Shown here: piece by piece, positions 29,232-41,240 of the stretch
Layout of the letters: each line of letters begins with the position of its first letter
How positions within the stretch are numbered: position 1 is the first letter of the stretch
The notes under the pieces: model-generated
What the model saw: only the letters and a program-made list of their open reading frames with translations
The model's database searches: none
What the model was told of the DNA's origin: nothing
Made by a program: the position numbers and the translations under genes
Origin: Peribacillus sp. FSL H8-0477
Lineage (GTDB): Bacteria > Bacillota > Bacilli > Bacillales > DSM-1321
Direction of reading: 5' to 3'
DNA length: 64,000 bases
NCBI RefSeq assembly: GCF_038002765.1
Contig: NZ_JBBODE010000001.1
Span: forward strand, 1 to 64,000

Positions 29232-29281
29232 ACGCCATCTCACTTTCGTTATATTTTTTCGGGGCTCGGGGGAGCATACAT

Positions 29282-30346
29282 TTAGTGAAGGCTATTCCCT
29301 TCAAATTCATACGCTTTTTGTGCTTCTTCTGTCCTACCTAAACGTTCTAGACACAATCCTTTATAATGCCATGCTTTAAATGTGCCTACTCCCTTTAATA
29401 TCAGATATTTAGTATTGTTTTCTCCTAATTCTAGACACTTTTCAAATGATTCTAAAGATCCAATGTATTCTTTTTTTTCATACAAAATATACCCTTTATA
29501 AAAATGTAAATCTACATAGTCTGGATAAAGAAGAATGGCTTTATCAATACTGGGCCAAGCTCCATCAAGGCTGTTTGTTTCGATTAAAATGGCATACTTT
29601 AATTTGTATAGAAGGGAAGGTGGCATAAGTCCCTTCTGTATAAAGGCAACAATAGCTTGATTTACGTACATAAAGGCCTTTTCATATTTGTTATTTCGAT
29701 AATGTTCACTTGCAATATGGTATTCAATCCATGGACTATGAGATGGCTCAGACACTTCTTGCTCAAGCAACTGCAGGTTTCGACTGCCCTTTTGTTTTGC
29801 TTCTGTAATCTGTTTCAAATAACCATAATGGTGAATAGATACCGCGATGTTTTCAGTAAGATGTTCAAGAGTTTCTGGTGGTAAAACCGTTTCGTGAATA
29901 CGATTTATAAATTTAATAGATAGATAGTTACGGAATAATCGAGGCTGATAGATTAAAAACAAATTATTTTTATCTACAGGTTCTGCTTGACCATGATAAT
30001 TTAATACAGGCAGTGCAAGTATATTCGCTTTTGTATTTGACAAAATTTTCGGGAGACTGATTTTTTCAGTTTCATCTAATTCTTCATCTGCATCTAACCA
30101 TAGAATCCAGTCACCTGTCGCATAACTTAATCCATAGTTACGAGCTTCCGAAAAGTTATTATTCCATTTATAAGGATATACACGAGCTCCATGATTTTCA
30201 GCAATTTCGAAGGTAGAATCGGTAGAACCCGTGTCAACGATAATGATTTCATTAACTATTCCATGGACACTATTTAGACACCGATCGATCATCCTAGCTT
30301 CATTTTTAACAATCATACATAAAGTTATTGATGGAAAATCACTCAT
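29282..30346 (-). CDS. Family 2 glycosyltransferase with C-terminal TPR repeats
   Basis: 354 residues. The N-terminal GT-A domain begins SITLCMIVKNEARMIDRCL, includes IVDTGSTDST, and has the metal-binding DxD in WILWLDADEELDE (about residue 95). The C-terminal half has TPR-like helices (HFYKGYILYEKKEYIGSLES, CLERLGRTEEAQKAYEFEG). Protein-modifying glycosyltransferases such as SunS share this layout. Sitting between head-module genes and near two Thr-rich collagen genes, it may glycosylate the GXT stalks. ATG 30346 has CAGGAAG upstream and is preferred to the first in-frame Met at 30388. Confidence 0.88.
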   Translation of the reverse strand: MSDFPSITLCMIVKNEARMIDRCLNSVHGIVNEIIIVDTGSTDSTFEIAENHGARVYPYKWNNNFSEARNYGLSYATGDWILWLDADEELDETEKISLPKILSNTKANILALPVLNYHGQAEPVDKNNLFLIYQPRLFRNYLSIKFINRIHETVLPPETLEHLTENIAVSIHHYGYLKQITEAKQKGSRNLQLLEQEVSEPSHSPWIEYHIASEHYRNNKYEKAFMYVNQAIVAFIQKGLMPPSLLYKLKYAILIETNSLDGAWPSIDKAILLYPDYVDLHFYKGYILYEKKEYIGSLESFEKCLELGENNTKYLILKGVGTFKAWHYKGLCLERLGRTEEAQKAYEFEGNSLH

Positions 30347-30374
30347 TGTAATACTCACTTCCTGATTAAATTTT

Positions 30375-30845
30375 TCATTTATATACACGATTTGCCAACC
30401 ACGGAGCAGGAGGGAAAGTATCTAATTTAAACGAACCACTATCGTTTGAGCTCACGATGTGATACTGGTGAATTTGCTCTAACATTTTCACACTCTGAAT
30501 TTTGTAATGGTTATTAAAAAATTGATACTTTTCGATACCTTTTTTTAATTGTTGAATCAGGGGCAGCAATATTCTTGTTTGTTTTTCGTCAAAAGTCTGG
30601 ATAAATACTTGTGAACGTGATCTATGGTGTGATGTGTTTTTAGTAAACATGATCAGATACATATTCCACAATAAAGAAATAGAAGTTACCATATTTAGTT
30701 CCAATTGATTCCTAACTTTAACAGGTATTGATTCACCATTCTTAAGTTCCTCGATCGTGTGAATAAGAAATAAAATTAAATACTGAAAGAAATTACTATA
30801 TTCCTTTTCTTTTTTTTTTTGAAGAGCTGTGTGATTTACTTTCAT
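30375..30845 (-). CDS. Protein of unknown function in the spore-surface operon (156 aa)
   Basis: Unrecognised, basic protein beginning MKVNHTALQKKKEKEYSNFF, mostly helical by composition. It has hydrophobic stretches (FQYLILFLIHTIEEL, LLWNMYLIMFTK) that are not clear membrane segments, and a Pro/Trp-rich end (FPPAPWLANRVYK). ATG 30845 has GAAAGGAG upstream; the frame opens at 30878. It follows the CDES-tailed paralogue by 35 bp and precedes the glycosyltransferase by 28 bp, so it is almost certainly co-transcribed with them. No homologue recognised. Confidence 0.7.
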   Translation of the reverse strand: MKVNHTALQKKKEKEYSNFFQYLILFLIHTIEELKNGESIPVKVRNQLELNMVTSISLLWNMYLIMFTKNTSHHRSRSQVFIQTFDEKQTRILLPLIQQLKKGIEKYQFFNNHYKIQSVKMLEQIHQYHIVSSNDSGSFKLDTFPPAPWLANRVYK

Positions 30846-30880
30846 CGTGTTTCTCCTTTCTTTATTTTTAGTCACCATTT

Positions 30881-31291
30881 TTACTCTTCGAATTTACTAC
30901 TTGAACTGTCATATGAACTTTCATCACAGCTTTCGTCACAGCTTTCGTCACAGCTTTCATCGCAGCTTTCGTCACAGCTTTCGTCACAGCTTTCATGTCC
31001 GCAATGTGATCTTTTATCAAGTTCAATCACATCCTCGAGCTTAAATTGCAACAAAATTTGCGATTTCACCACTGTACGAAGAGTTTTATTTATGCTTTCG
31101 TTTATAATTAAATAATCATCAATACAGTTGGGTGAATGTTTAAGAAAATGTTGAAGTTTTTCTCCTTCAGCATTAAGAATATGTGATAAACCAATTTCCT
31201 CCAATGCAATGGAAGATAGTAAAAGGTTAATCGTATCACACCGATTTAAATCAATTATCGGGGTAATATTCGGAATGTTCGGCATGGACAT
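30881..31291 (-). CDS. Head-module paralogue with a (CDES)n C-terminal tail (136 aa)
   Basis: Residues 1-95 are the same module as in the collagen-like proteins (PNIPNITPIIDLNRCDTINL, LSSIALEEIGLSHILNAEGE). Instead of a collagen stalk, it ends in HCGHESCDESCDES and further CDES units (six in all), then SSYDSSSSKFEE. The tail is rich in Cys and acidic residues, suited to metal binding or disulphide cross-linking. First gene of an operon with the unknown 156-residue protein, the glycosyltransferase and the 98-residue paralogue. A GTGGTGAG ribosome binding site precedes the ATG. Confidence 0.8.
   Translation of the reverse strand: MSMPNIPNITPIIDLNRCDTINLLLSSIALEEIGLSHILNAEGEKLQHFLKHSPNCIDDYLIINESINKTLRTVVKSQILLQFKLEDVIELDKRSHCGHESCDESCDESCDESCDESCDESCDESSYDSSSSKFEE
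30920..31000. repeat. 12-bp tandem repeat encoding Ser-Cys-Asp-Glu units
   Basis: Six to seven near-identical copies of CAGCTTTCGTCA (plus strand), differing at one position (CGTCA or CATCG/CATCA). The repeat length is a multiple of three, so copy-number change would lengthen or shorten the tail in frame. Confidence 0.85.
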
Positions 31292-31524
31292 CGTGGCTCA
31301 CCACTTTCTTTTATTAAATTATTATTAACGGATGGATTTAGATGTTGAAACAATAGACTAAAAGAAGTTTCAACCAATAAAATTATAAGTTAACACCTAT
31401 AAACAATTTATTCATTGCTAATTATTTAGTGCTAGTACGGGTCAACAATATAGTGACGATAACCTTTCAAGGTGTAATAGTATGTAATACATTTCGATCA
31501 TATCTAAACTACTTAATTAAAACA

Positions 31525-31560
31525 TAAAAAAATGAAGGTTTACCATTGAGGCAAACCTTC
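31525..31560 (-). terminator. Terminator after the BclB-like tip
   Basis: On the minus strand GAAGGTTTGCC pairs with TGGTAAACCTTC (one mismatch) around TCAA, followed by ATTTTTTT. The gap 31292-31524 holds the upstream region of the CDES-tailed gene and no ORF. Confidence 0.85.
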
Positions 31561-31583
31561 TAGATCTATAATACGCTCTCTTT

Positions 31584-35265
<3,682 letters not shown>

Positions 35266-35595
35266 TCACTTTCTCCTTTATAATTATTAAACTATCTTGA
35301 TGTAATACAAGTTATCAAGACTTGTTCTATCTGTAATTTATTCATGGTGATTAAAAAGGTATAAGCATTTGCCATGGGTTTTTATAAAAATACCAATTAA
35401 TCGTATATACCAATAAACCCTTTTACCTTAAAGGTTATTTGTAGTCAATTTATTTAACTCTTAATGAATGTTAACTCTTAATGAAGGGATAGTGAGAATG
35501 AAAAGTGGGGAGGTGCTCGTAGATTAATTAAAATGGTTGTATTTATGATAAATAAATGTTGGCTTCCAAAGAACTAGTTAACATTAAAATAACGG

Positions 35596-35634
35596 AAAAA
35601 GAACCTTGAAAATAGAAATCTTCAAGGTTCTTTT
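35596..35634 (-). terminator. Terminator after the sensor kinase gene
   Basis: AAAAGAACCTTGAA pairs with TTCAAGGTTCTTTT, a 14-bp perfect stem with flanking A/T runs, probably bidirectional. The remaining gap to the collagen gene (35281-35595) shows no ORF. Confidence 0.9.
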
Positions 35635-35651
35635 CCTGCTCATATTCAGTA

Positions 35652-36959
35652 TTATTTTCTACAAGGTATGACCATAGTAACGTTTGTTTCTATGTCATTG
35701 GATTGTATAACCAGTTCACCATTGTATCTATGGACAATTTCATTAACAATAAATAATCCCTGACCTCTTACTTTCCCTGGTACCATTCTTTTTGTGGAGT
35801 ATCCACTTTTAATTAAATCTTCTTGATTGATATTTTCAATCTTGGATCCAGTGTTCTTCACCACGAATTCATAATTATCGTGGTTCTTTGTACAGGTTAT
35901 TTTGATTTTGCGATCTTTCTCTGGAATCTCACCGGTTGCTTCAATCGCATTATCAATAATGTTGGATAATAGCTTGATTAGGTCGGTTGTTTTGATTTTA
36001 TCAAACTCATCATCGGAAAAATCAATGGTTATATCAATATTGTTGTTTTGAGCTGTTAACCTCTTTGTTTCCAAAAGGACTGCTAACCCAGGATTTTTCA
36101 CTTGCAGCTTGACTGACTCAATGGAATGAATATCTTCTGATAAATTGGTTAAATAATTTAAAGCTTTATCATGTTCTTGAAGTTTTAATAACCCATGAAC
36201 AACTTGAATATGGTTAGAAACATCATGTCGGAGAGATTGAACGGACGCAAGTAATGACTGAAGTTCAGAATGATAGGTAACTTCTGTTTCGACAATCTCC
36301 TTATGCAGCACCATTTGGTACCATTTGTTGAGTAGAAAAAAGAAAACTAAGACAAGAATGACAAGTAAGCCGTTAATAAAGAGATTTGACATACTGCTCT
36401 TCAGAACTTTTTCACTTATATCATTAATTACATCAATCCCAACATCTATGGCTAAATAGCCTATTATCTCTGTTTGATCTTTAATTGGTACCCCAACCGT
36501 TAGGTATTCACCATAAACAGCGTCAGAAATAATATCGGTGGCAAAACTTTGTCCTTGATAAGCTAGAGTAACTTGTTCTTCAGGTACTGTGCATTCATCG
36601 CTAATCGGGATGGCATCAAATTCACTCGGAATCGCAGCAATCATAGATTTTGATATTTTTGGATTTTCAATCTTTAACGTATACACATGTAGAGCTCCCG
36701 TTTTTTTTCTAGCATCTTCTAGAAAGGTTTTGATCATTTCGTATTCCTTATTTTTTTCTGGATTTCCCAAAAAGATCTTATAGGTTTCTACATCTAAAGA
36801 ACGGGCTAATGTCTCTGCTATTTCTAAATTTTGATTTGCAATTGCCTTTTTCGCAGAATCTTTTATTCCTATGTAAGATAAGTAGACATTAAGACTCATA
36901 AATAAAAGCATGATTAGAACTGATAGAACGATAATCGATTTTAATTTCTTATTTTTCAT
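35652..36959 (-). CDS. GHKL sensor histidine kinase with extracellular sensor domain
   Basis: 435 residues: membrane segment 1 at about 8-28 (SIIVLSVLIMLLFMSLNVYL), an extracellular domain to about 190 of single-Cache type (AAIPSEFDAIPISDECTVPE, ATDIISDAVYGEYLTVGVPI), membrane segment 2 (FINGLLVILVLVFFFLL), then an Spo0B/CitA-type phosphoacceptor helix with His in LRHDVSNHIQVVHGLLKL. The ATP-binding domain follows (NIIDNAIEATGEI, KVRGQGLFIVNEI). No response regulator gene is adjacent, so it is an orphan here. The start is directly preceded by GAGGTAAAG and a 20-bp perfect inverted repeat. Confidence 0.87.
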   Translation of the reverse strand: MKNKKLKSIIVLSVLIMLLFMSLNVYLSYIGIKDSAKKAIANQNLEIAETLARSLDVETYKIFLGNPEKNKEYEMIKTFLEDARKKTGALHVYTLKIENPKISKSMIAAIPSEFDAIPISDECTVPEEQVTLAYQGQSFATDIISDAVYGEYLTVGVPIKDQTEIIGYLAIDVGIDVINDISEKVLKSSMSNLFINGLLVILVLVFFFLLNKWYQMVLHKEIVETEVTYHSELQSLLASVQSLRHDVSNHIQVVHGLLKLQEHDKALNYLTNLSEDIHSIESVKLQVKNPGLAVLLETKRLTAQNNNIDITIDFSDDEFDKIKTTDLIKLLSNIIDNAIEATGEIPEKDRKIKITCTKNHDNYEFVVKNTGSKIENINQEDLIKSGYSTKRMVPGKVRGQGLFIVNEIVHRYNGELVIQSNDIETNVTMVIPCRK

Positions 36960-36976
36960 AAAGACTTTACCTCATT

Positions 36977-37020
36977 TTTCACAAACATAAATATAGTTTA
37001 CTATATTTATGTTTGTGAAA
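36977..37020. promoter_or_regulatory. 20-bp perfect inverted repeat upstream of the sensor kinase
   Basis: Arms 36977-36996 and 37001-37020 (TTTCACAAACATAAATATAG and its exact complement) flank TTTA. It ends 18 bp before the kinase start codon, overlapping the expected promoter and 5' leader. It could be an operator or a stable mRNA hairpin near the ribosome binding site. Confidence 0.7.
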
Positions 37021-37152
37021 CAAATCAATTCCGAGTTAATAAGTCAGGATAGAGCCTTTTATAGGGAATACTGATGAAAAAAAAAAAAGCATCATTTCGA
37101 GTCCTTTTAAGGGCCAAGTTATATGTATACTGTCTGCAAGTGTCTACTAATC

Positions 37153-37905
37153 TTAATGATTAGATGAAAATATTTTTCTAAGTTTTTGCCAGATATTGAG
37201 AACTTCAGGTTGAACCTGATTGACAGGCTCATTCTGTTTATTTAGGATGCCCTTTTTAGTTGCTTCCTTTAGCCAGATGGGAAATTCATTTAATAGTAAG
37301 TCATATAACTGTTTATCAGGGATCGTGCTGATATCTTCAATTTGAATAAAGTTGGCATTATCTACATAACGACCTTCCATTTTATCTAACTGTTTAAGAA
37401 AATCAAAGTTTCCGTTCCCAATCCCTACGAATTGCCAAAAAATCGGTTGATTAGAGGCACCTTCAATAATTGGTTTAATCGTCTTCTTTACTCCACCATC
37501 ATTAATAAAAACGATATAAGCCGGATCAACACTTGGATCTTCTGCTATATATTTCTTGATTACATCCTTCATTACAGGTACTTCATCGTTTCGTCCGAAT
37601 TTATGTATAGAATCATTGTTGAGTATTTTTCTATCGACATATCCACTTAGATCCTTTTCATCTACTGAATCTAACCGGGTATATTCATTATCGTACACCC
37701 AAACATCCAGTATACCGTCATCATCGAATTGGGAGGCAATGGCAAGAATCCTCTCTACCACCTCTTGCACCGTTCCGTTATTATACATTTTTCTCATTGA
37801 ACCTGTTAAATCAAGTACTAAACCCACTCTGGCCTTTACTTTAGTTAATTGTTTCTTTTCTAAAACAATTCGCACATTTTTCTTTTGTAAATCGATTGTA
37901 GACAT
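37153..37905 (-). CDS. VWA-domain protein (TerF/TerY-like)
   Basis: 250-residue cytosolic protein with a von Willebrand A domain: the metal site DxTGS is visible in ARVGLVLDLTGSMRKMYNNG (about residues 24-43), followed by IASQFDDDGILDVWVYDNEY and AYIVFINDGGVKKT. Length and C-terminal layout recall the VWA part of tellurite-resistance TerF proteins, but no other ter genes are nearby. Function unknown. ATG 37905 (MSTIDLQKKN) has GAGGGGG upstream and is preferred to the first in-frame Met at 37953. Confidence 0.8.
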   Translation of the reverse strand: MSTIDLQKKNVRIVLEKKQLTKVKARVGLVLDLTGSMRKMYNNGTVQEVVERILAIASQFDDDGILDVWVYDNEYTRLDSVDEKDLSGYVDRKILNNDSIHKFGRNDEVPVMKDVIKKYIAEDPSVDPAYIVFINDGGVKKTIKPIIEGASNQPIFWQFVGIGNGNFDFLKQLDKMEGRYVDNANFIQIEDISTIPDKQLYDLLLNEFPIWLKEATKKGILNKQNEPVNQVQPEVLNIWQKLRKIFSSNH

Positions 37906-38011
37906 ATTAACCCCCTCATGATTTCCTACATCATTATTTCTACCATAATGCACCCATATAAAAAGATATACTCGATATATTGAATACCATTTGTGATGCC
38001 AAATATAAGAA

Positions 38012-38031
38012 GAAGCGAATTTCTTCGCTTC
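38012..38031 (-). terminator. Hairpin after copA, probable terminator
   Basis: GAAGCGAA/TTCGCTTC stem with a 4-base loop, 10 bp after the copA stop. The following minus-strand sequence TTCTTATATTT is only moderately T-rich. Confidence 0.55.
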
Positions 38032-38040
38032 AAATGGTTC

Positions 38041-40452
38041 TTATTTTAACTTGATTTTCTGCAGGCGCAGGGCATTCAATACAACTGAAACAGAACTAAA
38101 GGCCATTGCAGCTCCTGCTACCCATGGGGCAAGCAAACCTATCGCAGCAATTGGGATGCCTATTACATTATAGGCAAATGCCCAGAAAAGGTTTTGCTTA
38201 ATATTCTTCATTGTTTCCCTGCTCATTAAAATGGCATCCGCAATACTGTTTAAATCACCACTGATAAGCGTAATATCAGCTGCTTCCATCGCAATATCTG
38301 TCCCAGTCCCAATAGCCATGCCAATATCAGCAGATGCTAGTGCGGGTGCATCATTGATTCCATCCCCAACCATTGCTACTCTCTTACCCGCTTGCTGAAG
38401 TTTCGTGACTTCTTCTGCTTTTCCTTCGGGAAGGACTTCCGCAATAACATGGTCAATTCCTACATCTTTTGCTATAGCATCCGCGGTCCGCTGATTGTCA
38501 CCTGTAATCATTATCACATCTATATTCATAGATTTTAAGCGAACAATGGCATCCTTTGAAGTACTTTTCAACGTATCGGCGACAGCAATGAGTCCGGCAT
38601 AATGACCATCGATGCTGACCAGCATCGCTGTTTTTCCGTCGCTTTCAAGCGTTTCCATTGTAGTACCAGCTGTTCCAGTTTCAATCTCATTTTCTACCAT
38701 CAGTTTCCGAGTACCAATTAATACTACCTTTTGATCAATTATCGCCCGAACACCGTAGCCCGGCAGTGCTTCAAAATCAGTCACTGTTTTTAAATAGACA
38801 CCTTTTGATTGAATCCCCTGGACAATTGCTTTTGCTAGTGGATGTTCGGATTGTTTCTCGGCCGTCGCCACAAAAGATAGAAATTCTGTTTCTTTCCAAG
38901 TTCCTTCTATGATTATATCCGTTAATTCTGGTTTACCGTTTGTCACTGTTCCTGTTTTATCGACGATAACTGTATCAATATGATGCGTTGTTTCCAGATG
39001 TTCGCCGCCTTTAAAAAGAATACCAAACTCTGCGGCTCGTCCTGAACCTGCCATAATAGAAGTAGGTGTCGCCAAGCCAAGTGCACAGGGACAAGCAATC
39101 ACGAGGACAGCAATCATGGCTTCTAAGGCTTCTGTAAACTCTCCCGGAAGGACGAAAATAAACCATATCAAGAATGTTACAAGAGCGATTCCGACAACTA
39201 CAGGTACGAAAATACCGGATATTTTATCGGCAAGTCGTTGAATAGGTGCTTTAGAGCCTTGCGCTTCTTCTACCACTTTAATAATCTGTGCAAGAGCTGT
39301 TTCCCGGCCAATTTTTGCAGCGCGTACTTTTAAGAAACCATTCTTATTAACCGTTGAACCGATTACTTCATCGCCGATTATTTTATCAACTGGAATACTT
39401 TCTCCAGTTAACATAGATTCATCTACAGCCGAAGTTCCTTCAAGAACCATTCCATCCACAGGAATTTTTTCGCCTGGTTTAACGACAAGAATATCATCTT
39501 TGATAACGTCTTCTAATAAAACTTCGATTTCTTTGCCGTCTTTGATAACTACTGCTGTTTTAGCCTGTAAATTCATGAGTTTCTTAATGGCTTCTGAAGA
39601 GCGTCCTTTTGCTTTTGCTTCGAATAATTTACCAAGAATAATTAACGTAATTAAAACGGCACTCGTTTCAAAGTATAACTGTGCTGAATGGTGACTATTT
39701 TGATAGATAATTGCTTGATAGACACTATAAAAATAAGCAGCTGAAGTTCCGAGAACGACCAATACATCCATATTGGCACTTTTATTCCGTAAAGCCTTGT
39801 ATGCGCCCATGTAGAACTGCCAGCCAATTAGAAATTGAACAGGTGTAGCCAGAGCCATTTGCACAAATGGATTCATTAAAAAATCCGGTAGATAAATAAA
39901 AGAGGTGAAGGAAAAATGGCTCACCATCGCCCATAATAATGGAAAAGACAGTACCGCAGAAACGATTAATTTAGTCGTTTGTTTTTGAATTTCCTTTTGG
40001 CGATAGTCACCGGCTCCCTCGGCATCATCAATAATCGCACCGTAGCCAATCTTTTCAATCCGTTGAACAATCTCTGCCGGTGAAGTCTGAGATGGATTAT
40101 ATACAACTGTTGCTTTTTCAATAGCCAGGTTAACTCCTGCAGATGATACTCCTTCCATTTTGTTGAGTACCTTTTCTATTCGTGCTGAACAAGCTGCGCA
40201 AGTCATGCCGGTAATGGCGAAATCACGCTTCTCCTTTACCACCTCATAACCGAGATCAAGTATCTTTTGTTCTAATTCTGCAGCACTTATTTGGCCGGAA
40301 TCATAATGAATCGTTGATCTCTCGAGAGCTAGATTAACATTCGCATCCTCCACACCTGGCATTTTGTTTAATCCTTTTTCTATTCGTGCTGAACAGGCTG
40401 CACAGGTCATGCCTTTAATTTGCATAGTTGCTTCCTTTAATGATTCAGCCAT
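38041..40452 (-). CDS. copA: Copper-exporting P-type ATPase
   Basis: Membrane pump that exports Cu(I). About 803 residues with two N-terminal heavy-metal-binding domains, each with [13 protein letters not shown] (near residues 15 and 83). Membrane helices include the ion-path motif [11 protein letters not shown]. The phosphorylated Asp is in [12 protein letters not shown], the HP motif is in SEHPLAKAI, and [14 protein letters not shown] is the hinge. Start at ATG 40452 (MAESLKE) or an in-frame GTG three codons earlier. Third gene of csoR-copZ-copA, expected to be induced when Cu(I) releases CsoR. Confidence 0.96.
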   Translation of the reverse strand: MAESLKEATMQIKGMTCAACSARIEKGLNKMPGVEDANVNLALERSTIHYDSGQISAAELEQKILDLGYEVVKEKRDFAITGMTCAACSARIEKVLNKMEGVSSAGVNLAIEKATVVYNPSQTSPAEIVQRIEKIGYGAIIDDAEGAGDYRQKEIQKQTTKLIVSAVLSFPLLWAMVSHFSFTSFIYLPDFLMNPFVQMALATPVQFLIGWQFYMGAYKALRNKSANMDVLVVLGTSAAYFYSVYQAIIYQNSHHSAQLYFETSAVLITLIILGKLFEAKAKGRSSEAIKKLMNLQAKTAVVIKDGKEIEVLLEDVIKDDILVVKPGEKIPVDGMVLEGTSAVDESMLTGESIPVDKIIGDEVIGSTVNKNGFLKVRAAKIGRETALAQIIKVVEEAQGSKAPIQRLADKISGIFVPVVVGIALVTFLIWFIFVLPGEFTEALEAMIAVLVIACPCALGLATPTSIMAGSGRAAEFGILFKGGEHLETTHHIDTVIVDKTGTVTNGKPELTDIIIEGTWKETEFLSFVATAEKQSEHPLAKAIVQGIQSKGVYLKTVTDFEALPGYGVRAIIDQKVVLIGTRKLMVENEIETGTAGTTMETLESDGKTAMLVSIDGHYAGLIAVADTLKSTSKDAIVRLKSMNIDVIMITGDNQRTADAIAKDVGIDHVIAEVLPEGKAEEVTKLQQAGKRVAMVGDGINDAPALASADIGMAIGTGTDIAMEAADITLISGDLNSIADAILMSRETMKNIKQNLFWAFAYNVIGIPIAAIGLLAPWVAGAAMAFSSVSVVLNALRLQKIKLK

Positions 40453-40509
40453 GATTCCCACACTTCTTTCTTAAAAATAAATTGAAAAAAAGGACGACAT
40501 GCGCCCTTC

Positions 40510-40716
40510 TTACTTAACTTCATATCCTTGATCATCAATGGTCTCTTTTATTGTATCAAGACTCAATTTTTCAGATTCAAAAGCAACCTCGACTTTTCCA
40601 GAAGCTAAGTCAACTTTGACTGAATTCACGCCAGTAAGCTTTCCTACATTTTCCTCTACAGCTTTTACACAATGACCACAAGACATCCCAGATACATTTA
40701 ATGTAACATTTTCCAT
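40510..40716 (-). CDS. copZ: Copper chaperone CopZ
   Basis: 68-residue ferredoxin-like heavy-metal-binding protein that delivers Cu(I) to CopA. The Cu-binding MSCGHC motif is at about residues 10-15 (VSGMSCGHCVKAVEENVG). AAAGGAG stands 10 bases before ATG 40716 (MENVTLNV); the frame opens three codons earlier. It lies 16 bp after csoR and 57 bp before copA. Confidence 0.95.
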   Translation of the reverse strand: MENVTLNVSGMSCGHCVKAVEENVGKLTGVNSVKVDLASGKVEVAFESEKLSLDTIKETIDDQGYEVK

Positions 40717-40732
40717 TCTCTTCACTTCTCCT

Positions 40733-41071
40733 TTATTTTTTCATCAATTTTTGTATCGTTATGAGCACTTCATCGACAACATCTAAGTCGCCTTCATTGA
40801 TTCGATCTACGACACAGCTTCTCATATGACGGTCAAGCAAGAGCTTTGCTACTCCATTGAGAGCTGCCTGTGTTGAGGCGATTTGATTAATCACATCGTC
40901 ACAGTACGTATCTTTCTCAATTAGTCCTTTTATACCTCGGATTTGCCCTTCCACTCGATTGAGACGGGTAATCAAATCCTTTTTTGTTTTCTCGGAATGA
41001 TGACTTTTCCTGGTTTCATCATCGGTAGTACAGCAAGCACTATCGTCCGATGACAGTATCTCTAAATCCAC
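40733..41071 (-). CDS. csoR: Copper-sensing repressor CsoR
   Basis: All-helical repressor that leaves DNA on Cu(I) binding. The Cys-His-Cys ligand set is visible in DTYCDDVI and DRHMRSCV, with the family helix TRLNRVEGQIRGIKGLIEKD. The N-terminus is longer than average and carries an extra SACCTTDDE segment. The likely start is the GTG at 41071, 8 bases after AAGGGG; the frame opens at 41080. First gene of csoR-copZ-copA, with an operator-like sequence just upstream. Confidence 0.94.
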   Translation of the reverse strand: MDLEILSSDDSACCTTDDETRKSHHSEKTKKDLITRLNRVEGQIRGIKGLIEKDTYCDDVINQIASTQAALNGVAKLLLDRHMRSCVVDRINEGDLDVVDEVLITIQKLMKK

Positions 41072-41097
41072 TTCAATCACCCCTTATTCATATAGTA

Positions 41098-41117
41098 GCA
41101 TACCCCCCTACCCTATG
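41098..41117 (-). promoter_or_regulatory. CsoR operator-like sequence
   Basis: Minus strand CATAGGGTAGGGGGGTATGC, a GC-rich block in AT-rich DNA, closely follows the known Bacillus CsoR operator pattern (TACCCTACGGGGGTATGG-like). It begins 27 bp upstream of the csoR start, where it would cover the promoter. Confidence 0.65.
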
Positions 41118-41198
41118 TAAACGAATAGACTTTATCATCATTCTGCCCTTTACTCTTTCATAATATCGTTTTGAAATCCAATCCTCTTCCATGATTGC

Positions 41199-41230
41199 AA
41201 AAAAAGACTGTCAGTGGTTCTTGACAGTCT
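41199..41230 (-). terminator. Terminator after the beta-lactamase-like gene
   Basis: GACTGTCA/TGACAGTC perfect 8-bp stem, 8-base loop, then T7 on the minus strand, 11 bp after the stop. Confidence 0.92.
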
Positions 41231-41240
41231 ATCCAATAGA

